Shown one piece after another: positions 37,327-46,200 of a DNA stretch of 64,000 bases. The stretch comes from Prolixibacteraceae bacterium UBA1413. Lineage in GTDB: Bacteria; Bacteroidota; Bacteroidia; Bacteroidales; Prolixibacteraceae. Numbering within the stretch: position 1 is the first letter of the stretch; the number at the start of each line of letters is the position of its first letter. A program made the position numbers and the translations under genes. The stretch covers positions 1-64,000 of the forward strand of contig DBPT01000005.1 of NCBI GenBank assembly GCA_002304925.1. Reading direction: 5' to 3'. The notes beneath the pieces were generated by a model. That model worked only from the letters and a program-made list of their open reading frames with translations, searched no databases and was not told where the DNA came from.

Positions 37327-38243
37327 ATAACTACAGGATTGGCATGAACCAGGGGGTTCATCATTTCACAAAATCCCGCTTCCTCCCTTGGGTCCATCTG
37401 TACCAAAGGAGGTAAAACCGTTGCCTGGCACAACCCTTCCATGGCCATCAGGGCTTTTAACGCCGGGATAAAATAACTCAGGGTTTTGCCCCCCGTACAC
37501 CTTTGGGCGAGGATATCGGTATGTTCCTGGATTTTTTGAGCCCTGTCGGCATTTCCCTTGCGCATTTCATCGAACAATCGCCGGAAAAGTCCCGGAACCA
37601 GGTTCCCCATGCCCGGAACGATGCCGGCAGCCCCCCGGCTGAGTCCATAAACGGACATGGCAGACCATCCCACCAAAAAAATAAAATCCTCCCTGCTTTT
37701 CCACCGTTCCAAGGAGTGACCCAGCCGATCCCGGTCGTGTTCTGAATCCTTAATACCAGCGATATTGGGATGATGACTCAGTTCTTCGATGGTGTCCAGG
37801 GGTAGCGAATGGCGAATGGTTGCCGGCATATTGTACAGAAACAACGGAAGGGTGATCTTCCCGGCCAGTTTTTCAAACCATTGCAGGATCTGGAATTCAT
37901 TGACGGGGAAAAAATTGGGGAGTGTCGATACCAGTGCATCAACCCCCATCCCGGCATACCGGCTGGCCTCCTCTACCGAGGAAAACAGGGAGTTACTGCT
38001 GATTCCCGCAAATACAGGAACCTTTCCATCGGCACTTCTTACCGCCTCCCTTATCACACTCATTTTCTGACTTCCGGAAAGAGAAGGACCCTCTCCGGTA
38101 GTTCCCAGTACAAACGGCTTTACTCCTTCAGCAACAAAAGACTCTACAAGAACACTGACGGCTCCTTCATCGACGGTGAAATCGGCGTTGAAGGGAGTGA
38201 CCATGGGTACGATGACGCCTCCGAATCTCGTTTTAAAATCCAT
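37323..38243 (-). CDS. DapA/NAL-family pyruvate aldolase, candidate ulosonate/heptulosarate lyase
   Basis: 306 aa from ATG 38243. The longer frame from 38306 would start inside the terminator-like hairpin and adds non-family residues. A class I Schiff-base TIM barrel: GTTGEGPSL (48-56) binds the pyruvate carboxylate, Tyr137 in LFLYNMPATIR activates, and Lys165 in IAGIKDSEHD forms the imine. The family includes dihydrodipicolinate synthase, N-acetylneuraminate lyase and 2-keto-3-deoxy acid aldolases. Position as first gene of the PdxA2-DUF1537-symporter cluster argues for aldol cleavage of a 2-keto-3-deoxy acid to pyruvate plus an aldehyde, rather than lysine synthesis. DHA or Kdo from RG-II are candidate substrates (inference). 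Confidence 0.8.
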   Translation of the reverse strand: MDFKTRFGGVIVPMVTPFNADFTVDEGAVSVLVESFVAEGVKPFVLGTTGEGPSLSGSQKMSVIREAVRSADGKVPVFAGISSNSLFSSVEEASRYAGMGVDALVSTLPNFFPVNEFQILQWFEKLAGKITLPLFLYNMPATIRHSLPLDTIEELSHHPNIAGIKDSEHDRDRLGHSLERWKSREDFIFLVGWSAMSVYGLSRGAAGIVPGMGNLVPGLFRRLFDEMRKGNADRAQKIQEHTDILAQRCTGGKTLSYFIPALKALMAMEGLCQATVLPPLVQMDPREEAGFCEMMNPLVHANPVVI

Positions 38244-38259
38244 ACCGTGATAATTTAAA

Positions 38260-38291
38260 AAAGGGTGGAGTGGAGTTCCACGCCACCCTTT
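38260..38291 (-). terminator. Strong terminator-like hairpin upstream of the aldolase gene
   Basis: AAAGGGTGG (38260-38268) pairs with CCACCCTTT (38283-38291), and after one mismatch four to five more pairs close a short loop. On the minus strand the stem leads into CCCTTTTTTAAATT. It starts 19 bp after the T9SS beta-helix gene stop (38310) and its T-run ends only about 15 nt before the aldolase ATG. There is no space for a downstream promoter, so either termination is partial (attenuation) or the aldolase promoter lies upstream of the hairpin. Confidence 0.7.
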
Positions 38292-38309
38292 ATCACATCG
38301 GAACAAAAA

Positions 38310-41300
38310 TTACCTAGCCACATTCAGCTTACCCTTATACACCTGATCTTCGGTTTCCAGAATATAGAGGTAAATACCATCCCTGAGCCGGGCGGTATTC
38401 AGGGTTAGTTCGTTTTCCCCGCCGGGCAACTGGTAAAGGGTGGTCATCTCCCTGACCTGACCAATGATATTCACCAGCGAGAGGGAGACCTGCTGTGCTT
38501 TGCCAAGGGTAAACCTGATTTTGGCATAATCGCCGGCGGGATTGGGATACACTACCGGATGCCCCAGGGTTTCCGTGATGAGCCGGGCATCCGTCCTGGC
38601 GCCCAGTACCCACTCCAGGGAACGGATTACCAAAGTATCCATCACCTGGGTCGGGAAACGCATGGCATCGGACTGAACCCCAAGGATCACAATCCTTTTG
38701 TCTGTGACCCCGTGCCTTCCGATAGATGCCCCGGCAGGAATCGCCCAGGCACAGTGAAATCCTTCGGGAAGGCCTATATGGGTTATCAATGGAATGGCCA
38801 TGGGAATGCTGTCATTCATTTTATAACCCACCAGCACGATCTTCGAAAAATCGGTGGAATCCGCTTCACTGCTTGTCCAGGTGATGACCTCGTCATGCGT
38901 GAAGTTGGTGGTGATATACTGCCCGGTATTGATTACCTTCATCTTCAGAGCATTCAACCGGTCGGCTTCAGCAATTGAAGAAATTTTCACCTCTTTGTAT
39001 TCATTCGACTTATGGATCCATCCCCACTTGTCGCTTTTGGGACCATCCTTCTGAAGAGAAACACAGGGTATGGGGTAGTTGTCCGCATCATATTCCATGG
39101 TTCCTGCTGAGGGTGCTGACGGACTGAATATCAAAGCCTTGTAAGGCGAGAAGTCAAAGGAAGTGAATTTATTAAACGACGGTGTTATCCCGTATTTGTA
39201 AAGATAGGTGACCGAATAACCGGCATTTTTCAGCACCGCCATCATTTTTGCATCCTGGACCAGGGCTTCGCTTAAAAGACTGGTGTTACTCCCGCTCACG
39301 TAAAGGATTTCTTTGTTGGAGGCCACGTGGATGTACACTGTGTAAACCGACGATGAATAACCGCCCGGACCGGCGACGGTGATTTCGACGACTTTGTCGC
39401 TTCCGTCGGTCAGGGCTACGCTCCCCGGAAGGGTGACAGTCGCACTCGGTTCGGAGCATAGTGCCGTGAAAGTAACTGCGGAGGTCCCCGCCGGAAGGTT
39501 CAACTGGTAGGCTTTCCTGCCCGGGACAAAAACAGGATCAAGCTCACCCGCGGAAGCATACAGGGTACCCAGAATAGCCGGATTCCACCGCGGATCCCCG
39601 GCTTTGCCTATTCCGGCAAAGGTGAGATCCTTGTAATTGAAATCGGAACTGTACGGTGCCACCCAAAGGTCAGCTGCTTTCTTTGCCAGCTTAACAGCAG
39701 GAAATCCCGGGATGGAATCCTTTCCCGCAGCATACCCGAATTCACCGGGAACATAAAGATTCTCAACATTCCAGCTGGTATTGCCCATCCCGTCAAAACC
39801 ATCAAGCAAAACATCCGCAAGGTCACCGGTGAGATTCCAGCCATGTCCCCAGATGGTGTTCCTGATGGAAATGCCATCAAGGACATCATTCTGGCCCGAT
39901 TCCCGCCAGCGGAACATCTGCCTCCCCTTTTCCGGGGCTTCGCTAATGGTGCAGCTTTCTAAATTTACCGATTTGGAATTGTTCCGGCTGGTGAAGAGCA
40001 TGATGGATTTTGAAATGGTGGAATTCTCCATGTGAATATGGTTGCATGCCCAGGTTTTCACATCAACACACAGAATTCCATAATCTTTGATGCTGTCAAT
40101 TACACAGTCGGTCATGGTGAATTTGTCCAGTACGCCGGTCCCCCCTTTCATCCTGGCAATCCCCCTAAGTTTGTGGAATTTGCAGGATTCAAACCTGATT
40201 TCCCCGATTACAGTGCTCTTGTCGATATTAAAAACATAGTTATTGTCGTAGTCGCCCACAAAACTAATGTTTTTAAAGACGATCGAGCCAATGGTATCGG
40301 CGTCGGCGGTCACGAAGTTCTTCGTACATTCGATCACCGGCATCTCCCCGGCAGGATCGGCGCTACGGATCTCCAGGCTTTTATCAAAGGTATAATTGGC
40401 ATCTTCCGGTACCCCCGTACTGTACCTCATCCCCGGCTTCAGCACGATGACAGATCCATCGGGAACGTCGGCAATGGTATCTTTCAGAGCATTGGTGTTG
40501 TCAATTCCCGACAGATCGATGATTCCAGCCCCCTTGAACAGGTATTCATACCAGATCCTGACTCCGCAATTCAGTTCCAGTTTGCCATTCGAAACCGAGG
40601 TGGAAGCTGGGGTGGCCTTGAAAAAGAACATCAGGTCATCATTAACCACTCCCGAAGCGGGAGCTGCCACCACGATTTTGGCTTTGGCAGGGGTCGCCTC
40701 ATCATCGTTGGTGAAGGTATAGGGCACGTCCACGCTGTATTTCCCGAAAGCATCCCTGGCCTTCAGGGCACCTTCGGCCAAAAAGGCAAATACCCTGTTG
40801 GAGAAAAGATCCCAGTCGTTGGTAATTTGCAGCGTCCCGATCCTTCCGGTGGTTTTCAGCGGCAGGGAAAAAATGTTTTCCGTCCCGACGGCTCCCCAGG
40901 CGGGATTGGCAGCATTGTTCAGCGTCACATTGGCCTGAATCCCGGCTGCGGGAGATACCCAGCAGGGCATCTGGTAAGAGACTTGAAAATTGTCAAAGAC
41001 AATGGTCGGATCAACGCTCCCTTCAGCGATTTCAGTACCGGTTCCCGATGTACGTAGGAAAAAGAACACTTTTTTGTTGTTAAAGTCCGAAACCGGCAGA
41101 CCTGCGGCACCGGCCAGACTTACCTTCTTCTTCCCTGAACCCGTAATATAAAAGTCATTGATCTCCTTGATTACACCGGTGGCGCTTCCGACAGCCACCG
41201 TCAGCTTATAGCTTGCGGTCTTTCCCGTATTCCCCTCATCATAGGTATCAATCTCGAAATAAAGATCCTCCGGGGTGACGGAAAAACCGCTGAAATTGAA

Positions 41301-41846
41301 CTGAAAACCATATTCCACCACCTTGTATTTCCCGGGATGGGCACCAAAAGCCTGGTCAGCCCCGGTAGCATCCGTATCAAAAAGACACGCCGACGGTTTC
41401 CATCTTACATTTTTTAACGAGTCAGCTGTTCCCTTATTTTTTTCCTCATACTTTGCAAGGATATCCATCAGGGAAGCGATGCTGGCGACACGTACCGGAT
41501 TTCGGTTGCCCCCGTAATCGCGGCATTCAAAGTCCCCGTTGATGACCTTGGGCGCCCCTGCCGTATCAGCTTCATAAACATTCACCTGCATTCCCCTTTG
41601 GGTCTGACATTTGAAAACGGTGATCGTGAAGGTGGTTTGGGTATCATCGTCGTATTTCCAGTAACTGCTGTCTTTGGCAGTCTTGAAATCCACGAGAAAG
41701 GTTTGTATCCCCTTGACCGAATCCGTAGTCAGCGTTTGCCCGATGTTCGTGTTGGTTGTAAACTTGAACTGGGCGTTTGAATATCCCGCTACCAGTAATA
41801 AACAGGTTACCAGAAACATTTTGTAAGTAAAAACCCTCATGTTCAT
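38310..41846 (-). CDS. Large T9SS-exported multi-domain beta-helix protein
   Basis: 1178 aa, signal peptide residues about 1-25. Residues 30-440 are beta-rich and unassigned. About 450-770 is a right-handed beta-helix (VIVLKPGMRYSTG, EIRSADPAGEMPVIECT, IVFKNISFVGDYDNNYVF, KFTMTDCVIDSIKDYGIL), similar to pectin-locus DUF4957/DUF5123 proteins. About 780-865 is a cadherin-like beta-sandwich. About 868-1090 looks like a Rossmann-type, ThuA/amidotransferase-like domain (KEILYVSGSNTSLL, MAVLKNAGYSVTYLYKYG, ALIFSPSAPSAG). The C-terminus (VVYPNPAGDYAKIRFTLG to GIYLYILETED) is a T9SS sorting domain. It is transcribed alone towards a strong terminator-like hairpin. It probably binds or cuts pectin at the cell surface. 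Confidence 0.65.
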   Translation of the reverse strand: MNMRVFTYKMFLVTCLLLVAGYSNAQFKFTTNTNIGQTLTTDSVKGIQTFLVDFKTAKDSSYWKYDDDTQTTFTITVFKCQTQRGMQVNVYEADTAGAPKVINGDFECRDYGGNRNPVRVASIASLMDILAKYEEKNKGTADSLKNVRWKPSACLFDTDATGADQAFGAHPGKYKVVEYGFQFNFSGFSVTPEDLYFEIDTYDEGNTGKTASYKLTVAVGSATGVIKEINDFYITGSGKKKVSLAGAAGLPVSDFNNKKVFFFLRTSGTGTEIAEGSVDPTIVFDNFQVSYQMPCWVSPAAGIQANVTLNNAANPAWGAVGTENIFSLPLKTTGRIGTLQITNDWDLFSNRVFAFLAEGALKARDAFGKYSVDVPYTFTNDDEATPAKAKIVVAAPASGVVNDDLMFFFKATPASTSVSNGKLELNCGVRIWYEYLFKGAGIIDLSGIDNTNALKDTIADVPDGSVIVLKPGMRYSTGVPEDANYTFDKSLEIRSADPAGEMPVIECTKNFVTADADTIGSIVFKNISFVGDYDNNYVFNIDKSTVIGEIRFESCKFHKLRGIARMKGGTGVLDKFTMTDCVIDSIKDYGILCVDVKTWACNHIHMENSTISKSIMLFTSRNNSKSVNLESCTISEAPEKGRQMFRWRESGQNDVLDGISIRNTIWGHGWNLTGDLADVLLDGFDGMGNTSWNVENLYVPGEFGYAAGKDSIPGFPAVKLAKKAADLWVAPYSSDFNYKDLTFAGIGKAGDPRWNPAILGTLYASAGELDPVFVPGRKAYQLNLPAGTSAVTFTALCSEPSATVTLPGSVALTDGSDKVVEITVAGPGGYSSSVYTVYIHVASNKEILYVSGSNTSLLSEALVQDAKMMAVLKNAGYSVTYLYKYGITPSFNKFTSFDFSPYKALIFSPSAPSAGTMEYDADNYPIPCVSLQKDGPKSDKWGWIHKSNEYKEVKISSIAEADRLNALKMKVINTGQYITTNFTHDEVITWTSSEADSTDFSKIVLVGYKMNDSIPMAIPLITHIGLPEGFHCAWAIPAGASIGRHGVTDKRIVILGVQSDAMRFPTQVMDTLVIRSLEWVLGARTDARLITETLGHPVVYPNPAGDYAKIRFTLGKAQQVSLSLVNIIGQVREMTTLYQLPGGENELTLNTARLRDGIYLYILETEDQVYKGKLNVAR

Positions 41847-41928
41847 AAGTTTTAATGTACAATTTCCGTTATGAATAAACTCACTTTTGATTATCAGCTT
41901 TTCAGAAACTCATCAGCATCCGCCGTTT

Positions 41929-42924
41929 TCAGGTCGATTTTCGTCGGATAAGTTCCGCGTTCAGCATCATCTGAACGCTGGTTCTTTTCGGATCGTTGAT
42001 ACGTTGAATCAGCAATTCACCGGCTCTTCTGCCGATTTCACCGGCAGGTTGCCTGACGGCCGTTAAAGGCGGGTTCAGGGAACTTGACCAGTACATATCA
42101 TCAAATCCCACAATGGCGATATCCTTGGGAATTTTCAATCCCCGGCGGTGGATTTCTTCCAGGGCACCCAGTGTGATCAGGTTGTTCCCGGCAAACAGGG
42201 CGTCAGGAGGATCAGGCAAATCGAGCAATTCGCCACATAATTGAATTCCGCTCTGGTGTTTGGAATCTCCCCTTCTTACCAGAACCGGATCGCAGGGCAC
42301 ACCGTATTTCGCCAGCGCTTCACGGTATCCCCTTTCCCGGAGAAGACTGGAAGGAATGGTCGACAATCCCGATATGTAGGCAATCCGCCTGTATCCTGCC
42401 AGTATCAGATGTTCCACGGCCTGAAAGGCTCCCCTGACATTGTCGACCAGCACCACATCGACGTCCGTATCCTTCAACCCCCGGTCCACGCAAACCACAG
42501 GCAATCCCTCTTTCACCATCTTTTTCAACTGAAGATCATTCTCATGCGCCGGAGCAGCGATCAATCCGTCAATTCCCTCCGATTGAAGAATCTCCAAATA
42601 CAACCGCTCCTTTTGATCATCCTGGCCGAAATTGCACATGATCAGCGCGTAATTGTTCCGGTAGGCAACCTCCTCAATGCCTTCCAACACCTCCACATAA
42701 AAGGGATTCTTGATGTCGGGGATCAGCACCCCCAGCAGATTTCCTGAAACACTCTTCGACCGCAACCGTTTTGCCACCCGGCTCGGCTGGTATTTCAACT
42801 CCTTGATCGCCTTTAATATCAGTATTCGGGTCGATTCCCTGACTTTTCCGTTGTTGTTCAGAACACGTGAAACAGTGGCTATCGACACACCGGCACGTCT
42901 GGCAACATCACTCATACTGGCCAT
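41929..42924 (-). CDS. LacI/GalR-family transcriptional regulator of the locus
   Basis: 331 aa. The N-terminal helix-turn-helix is textbook: MSDVARRAGVSIATVSRVLN, with the hinge YQPSRVAKRLRSKSV. The periplasmic-binding-like effector domain follows (GVLIPDIKNPFYVEVLEGIE, VVCVDRG, RRIAYISGL, DALFAGNNLITLGALEEI, IAIVGFDDMYWSSSLNPPLTAV). It probably represses by binding TGTAAACGTTNTCA sites. One site lies 43 bp before its own ATG (autoregulation), one in the promoter of the divergent operon, and one before susC1. The effector is likely a sugar or phosphorylated intermediate from RG-II, for example of the apiose route (inference). Confidence 0.92.
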   Translation of the reverse strand: MASMSDVARRAGVSIATVSRVLNNNGKVRESTRILILKAIKELKYQPSRVAKRLRSKSVSGNLLGVLIPDIKNPFYVEVLEGIEEVAYRNNYALIMCNFGQDDQKERLYLEILQSEGIDGLIAAPAHENDLQLKKMVKEGLPVVCVDRGLKDTDVDVVLVDNVRGAFQAVEHLILAGYRRIAYISGLSTIPSSLLRERGYREALAKYGVPCDPVLVRRGDSKHQSGIQLCGELLDLPDPPDALFAGNNLITLGALEEIHRRGLKIPKDIAIVGFDDMYWSSSLNPPLTAVRQPAGEIGRRAGELLIQRINDPKRTSVQMMLNAELIRRKST

Positions 42925-42966
42925 ACACTTCGGGCTTAAATGAATCTTTCTCTAAAACCAATGCAA

Positions 42967-42980
42967 TGTAAACGTTTTCA
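42967..42980 (+). promoter_or_regulatory. LacI-type operator near the regulator gene
   Basis: TGTAAACGTTTTCA is 43 bp upstream of the regulator ATG, in the 286-bp divergent intergenic region. It matches the other two operators at 13 of 14 positions. The place suggests autorepression. With the second site 179 bp away, DNA looping is possible. Confidence 0.75.
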
Positions 42981-43145
42981 TTTAGAAATAAAAAATTTCT
43001 GAATGATTTTTTCCGAATCCCCCGATTTTTTTTTAAACCAACCCCATTTCTGAGCTTACCCATCAGGAAAAGAGTGCTTCAGATCCGAATTGCATCCGTC
43101 AACAGGAAAAGCGGACGAAAAAAGGGAAAATTTGAAATAAATATA

Positions 43146-43159
43146 TGATAACGTTTACA
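43146..43159 (-). promoter_or_regulatory. LacI-type operator in the promoter of the apiose-type operon
   Basis: Read on the minus strand the site is TGTAAACGTTATCA. It covers the -33 region expected for the -7 box at 43176-43183, so repressor binding would exclude RNA polymerase. Confidence 0.78.
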
Positions 43160-43175
43160 CAAAATAAAATAATCG

Positions 43176-43183
43176 TACATTTG
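43176..43183 (+). promoter_or_regulatory. Promoter -7 box TACATTTG
   Basis: This is an exact match to the Bacteroidota consensus TAnnTTTG, 28 bp before the first possible ATG (43211). The -33 element is weak and overlaps the LacI-type operator at 43146-43159, a common layout for repressed promoters. Confidence 0.65.
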
Positions 43184-43210
43184 ACACATACCCGGTTTGA
43201 GAATGTTTGA

Positions 43211-46200
43211 ATGACAAGGGATCGCCTTATGACAATAAATTGCCGCGCCTGGTGCTGGGGTTTTGTTCTTCTCACGTTCATTTTTCTTTCTTGTGACGAG
43301 GGCTCGGGAGAGAAGAAGAGGGAACGGGGCACTGATCTGCCCGCCATGGATGATTTGACCTTCCGGAATCCTCCCGCTGATTTTCGTTCTTTTCCCTTTT
43401 ATGCCATCAATGATTCGCTGGGAGAAGCGGAGATTGCAACCCAGGTCAGGGGATTCAAAGAGGCGGGGTTCGGTGGTTTTTACCTCCACAGCCGGGAGGG
43501 ACTGATCACGGAATTCCTGGGCGATGAATGGTGGAAGATAATGGAGGCTGCCGTTCGGGCAGGCCGTGAGGCAGGCATCAGCGCCATGTTCTACGATGAG
43601 GATAAGTGGCCCAGCGGTTATGCGGGAGGAATCATTCCGGACATGACTCCTGACTTCCGGGCCAGATGTCTGGCGAGGCTGTTCAATCAGACCCCGTTGC
43701 CGGCAGGAGCGGAGGTGATCGCCCGCGACAGCACGTATACCTATGTTGTGTATACCGCACAACCCGGCTATGACATCTTTAACGGAACCTGCTATGTCGA
43801 TCTGTTCAATCCTGAGATGGTCCGTGCCTTTGTTAAAACTTCCTATCTGCCATACGCCGAAAGGTTCACCCGTGGAAACGGCAGCGCCCGATTTGCCATC
43901 TTCACCGACGAGCCCCATGTACATGCCCGCTATTTTGACAAAAACACCCCACACGCCGGATTGCTTTCCTGGTCCCCATGGCTGGAAAAGAAGTTCAGCG
44001 AACTTAACGGCTATTCCCTGCGCGACAGCCTGGCCCTCCTCTTTACCGAAAAAGGCAACTGGCGCCAGGTCAGGCTCCGATATTACCAGGCCAAGGCACT
44101 CCTGTTCGAAGAGAGTTTCTCCCGCCAGATTTCGCATTGGTGCGCTGACAACGACCTTATCTTCACAGGTCACTTTCTGGGAGAAGACGGCCTGGAAAAA
44201 ATCCGCGACCGTATCGGGAATTCCATGCTCCACTACCGGAACATGCAACAACCAGGCATCGATCATCTGGGACTCTCCATCGACGACCGGCTGATCACCG
44301 CCAGAAACCTCAGCAGCACGGCCAACCAGTACGGAAAAGTGAAACGGCTCAGCGAACTCTTTGGCATCAGCGGACAAAACATTAATTTCACCGACCGCCA
44401 GTGGATTGCCGGATGGCATGCCGTTCTGGGGATCAACCACTTCTGCCCCCACCTGACCCTCTACAGCATGAAGGGAGCACGAAAACGCGATTACCCCCCC
44501 ACGTTCTCCTACCACCAGCCCTGGTGGAATTACAATAAAAAAATTGAGGATTACCTGGCTAGAATCGCCCACGCAGCTTCCATCGGCTCGTACAATCCGC
44601 AGATACTGGTTGTCAGTCCCCTGGAAAGCGAATATATCAAAGGTAGCGGAGAATGGGAATTCACCGCCGGAATGGCTTCCATCCTTGAAGTTCTGCAAAA
44701 CCATCATTATGATTATGATATCGGCGACGAACAGATCATGGCCGACACCGCCAGCGTACAAAACGGCAGAGTGACCATCGGCGCCATGAGCTACCGGCTG
44801 ATAATCCTTCCCAGCATGCTGTCCCTCCGTGAAACTACCTTTCAGCTGATCAGCCGGTTTTACCGACAAGGTGGCATCATCATGGGCACGGGAAGGCTTC
44901 CCCGCTATTTTGACGGTCTGGAAAACCGGGAACGCCTCGAAGAACTGAAAAAAATGGTGATTCTTACCACTCCGGAATCACTGACCCGTGAACTGGCTTC
45001 CCGCATCGAAGCCCCGGTAAAGATAGAAGGTCCCCGGGCCGGCACCGTATGGTCCCAAACGCGGACTACCCCGAAGGGCAAGCTTCTCCTTTTATTCAAC
45101 ACTTCCAGGACCGATCCTGCCATCATTGAACTGGCGGCTGAGTTCCCGGGAGGAAATCCGATGGTTTGGGATCCGGCCTCCGCCCGCTGCTATAGGCTTC
45201 CGGCAAAGAGCACATCCTTCTCCCTCCGCATGGAACCTGCAGCCACCCTGTGGATCACATCGGGGGAATTGAGCCGGAATGCCCGCGTAAAGGCTCCTTA
45301 CTACCTTCCCGGGGAAACGGAAAGGGTGGCTGTCCTCGATGGCCACTGGAGGGGGAAACGCCTCGACCCCAATGCCATAACCCTTGATTTTGCTTCTTAC
45401 ACCGCCGGAAACGGCAACGAATTCTCTGCCCCGGAACCCGTCATCGCCATCTTCAGCCGCCTTTCCGAGCATAAATACAAAGGCCCCCTTACCCTGAGAT
45501 ACCCGGTCCTCATTGAAGAGATCCCGTCCCGCTGCCGGCTGGTACTTGAACAACCCGGCCTTTTTCACTCCCTGAAAATCAACGGCAGGGAATTTACATT
45601 TTCCGGAGACGGCCATTTCATTGACCATCAGTTCATCTCCGCCGACATCACCCCGTTTCTCATCCAAGGAAAAAACAGTATTCAGATGACCCTGGATTTC
45701 TTTCCCCCCCAGCCCGCCAGCAAGGACCCCGCCGAAAGATACGGTACGGAAATCGAAAGCATCTACCTGACCGGCGATTTTGCCGTTTCTGGGATTCCCT
45801 TGAACCCGATGAATGACTCCCAGCGCAACCGCACCGGCAATTTCCCTCCAAGGGCCGTCCACCGGTTTTCGGGTTTTGCCCTTACCGCCGAAAAAGCGCT
45901 TTTTACGGGAGACCTGACACCGGAAGGATATCCCTTTTATGCTGGCAGCTTCCGGCTGAGCCACTCCTTTACCCTGGACTCCTGCGATCGGGACTACCGC
46001 TATTTCGCAGAACTCCCCGATGTGGAATCGATCGTTTCCGTCGTCACCGTCAACGGTCACGTCGCCGACACCCTGGGCTGGCCGCCTTTTAAAACCGACA
46101 TCACCCGGTTCCTGAAAAACGGAGAGAACATCCTTGAAATCACCCTGGTGAATTCCCTCCGGAACCTGCTGGGACCTCACCACCACAAAGGAGGTGAACT

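Noticed and set aside
37323..38243. Lysine-pathway dihydrodipicolinate synthase (DapA)
   Set aside because: Gene overlaps with PdxA2, an acid sugar kinase and a symporter in a glycan locus argue for a catabolic aldolase of the same superfamily.
43079..44869. 596-codon minus-strand open frame opposite the GH106-like gene
   Set aside because: It lies wholly antisense to a gene with clear family motifs and has no recognisable domain. It reflects codon bias on the other strand.
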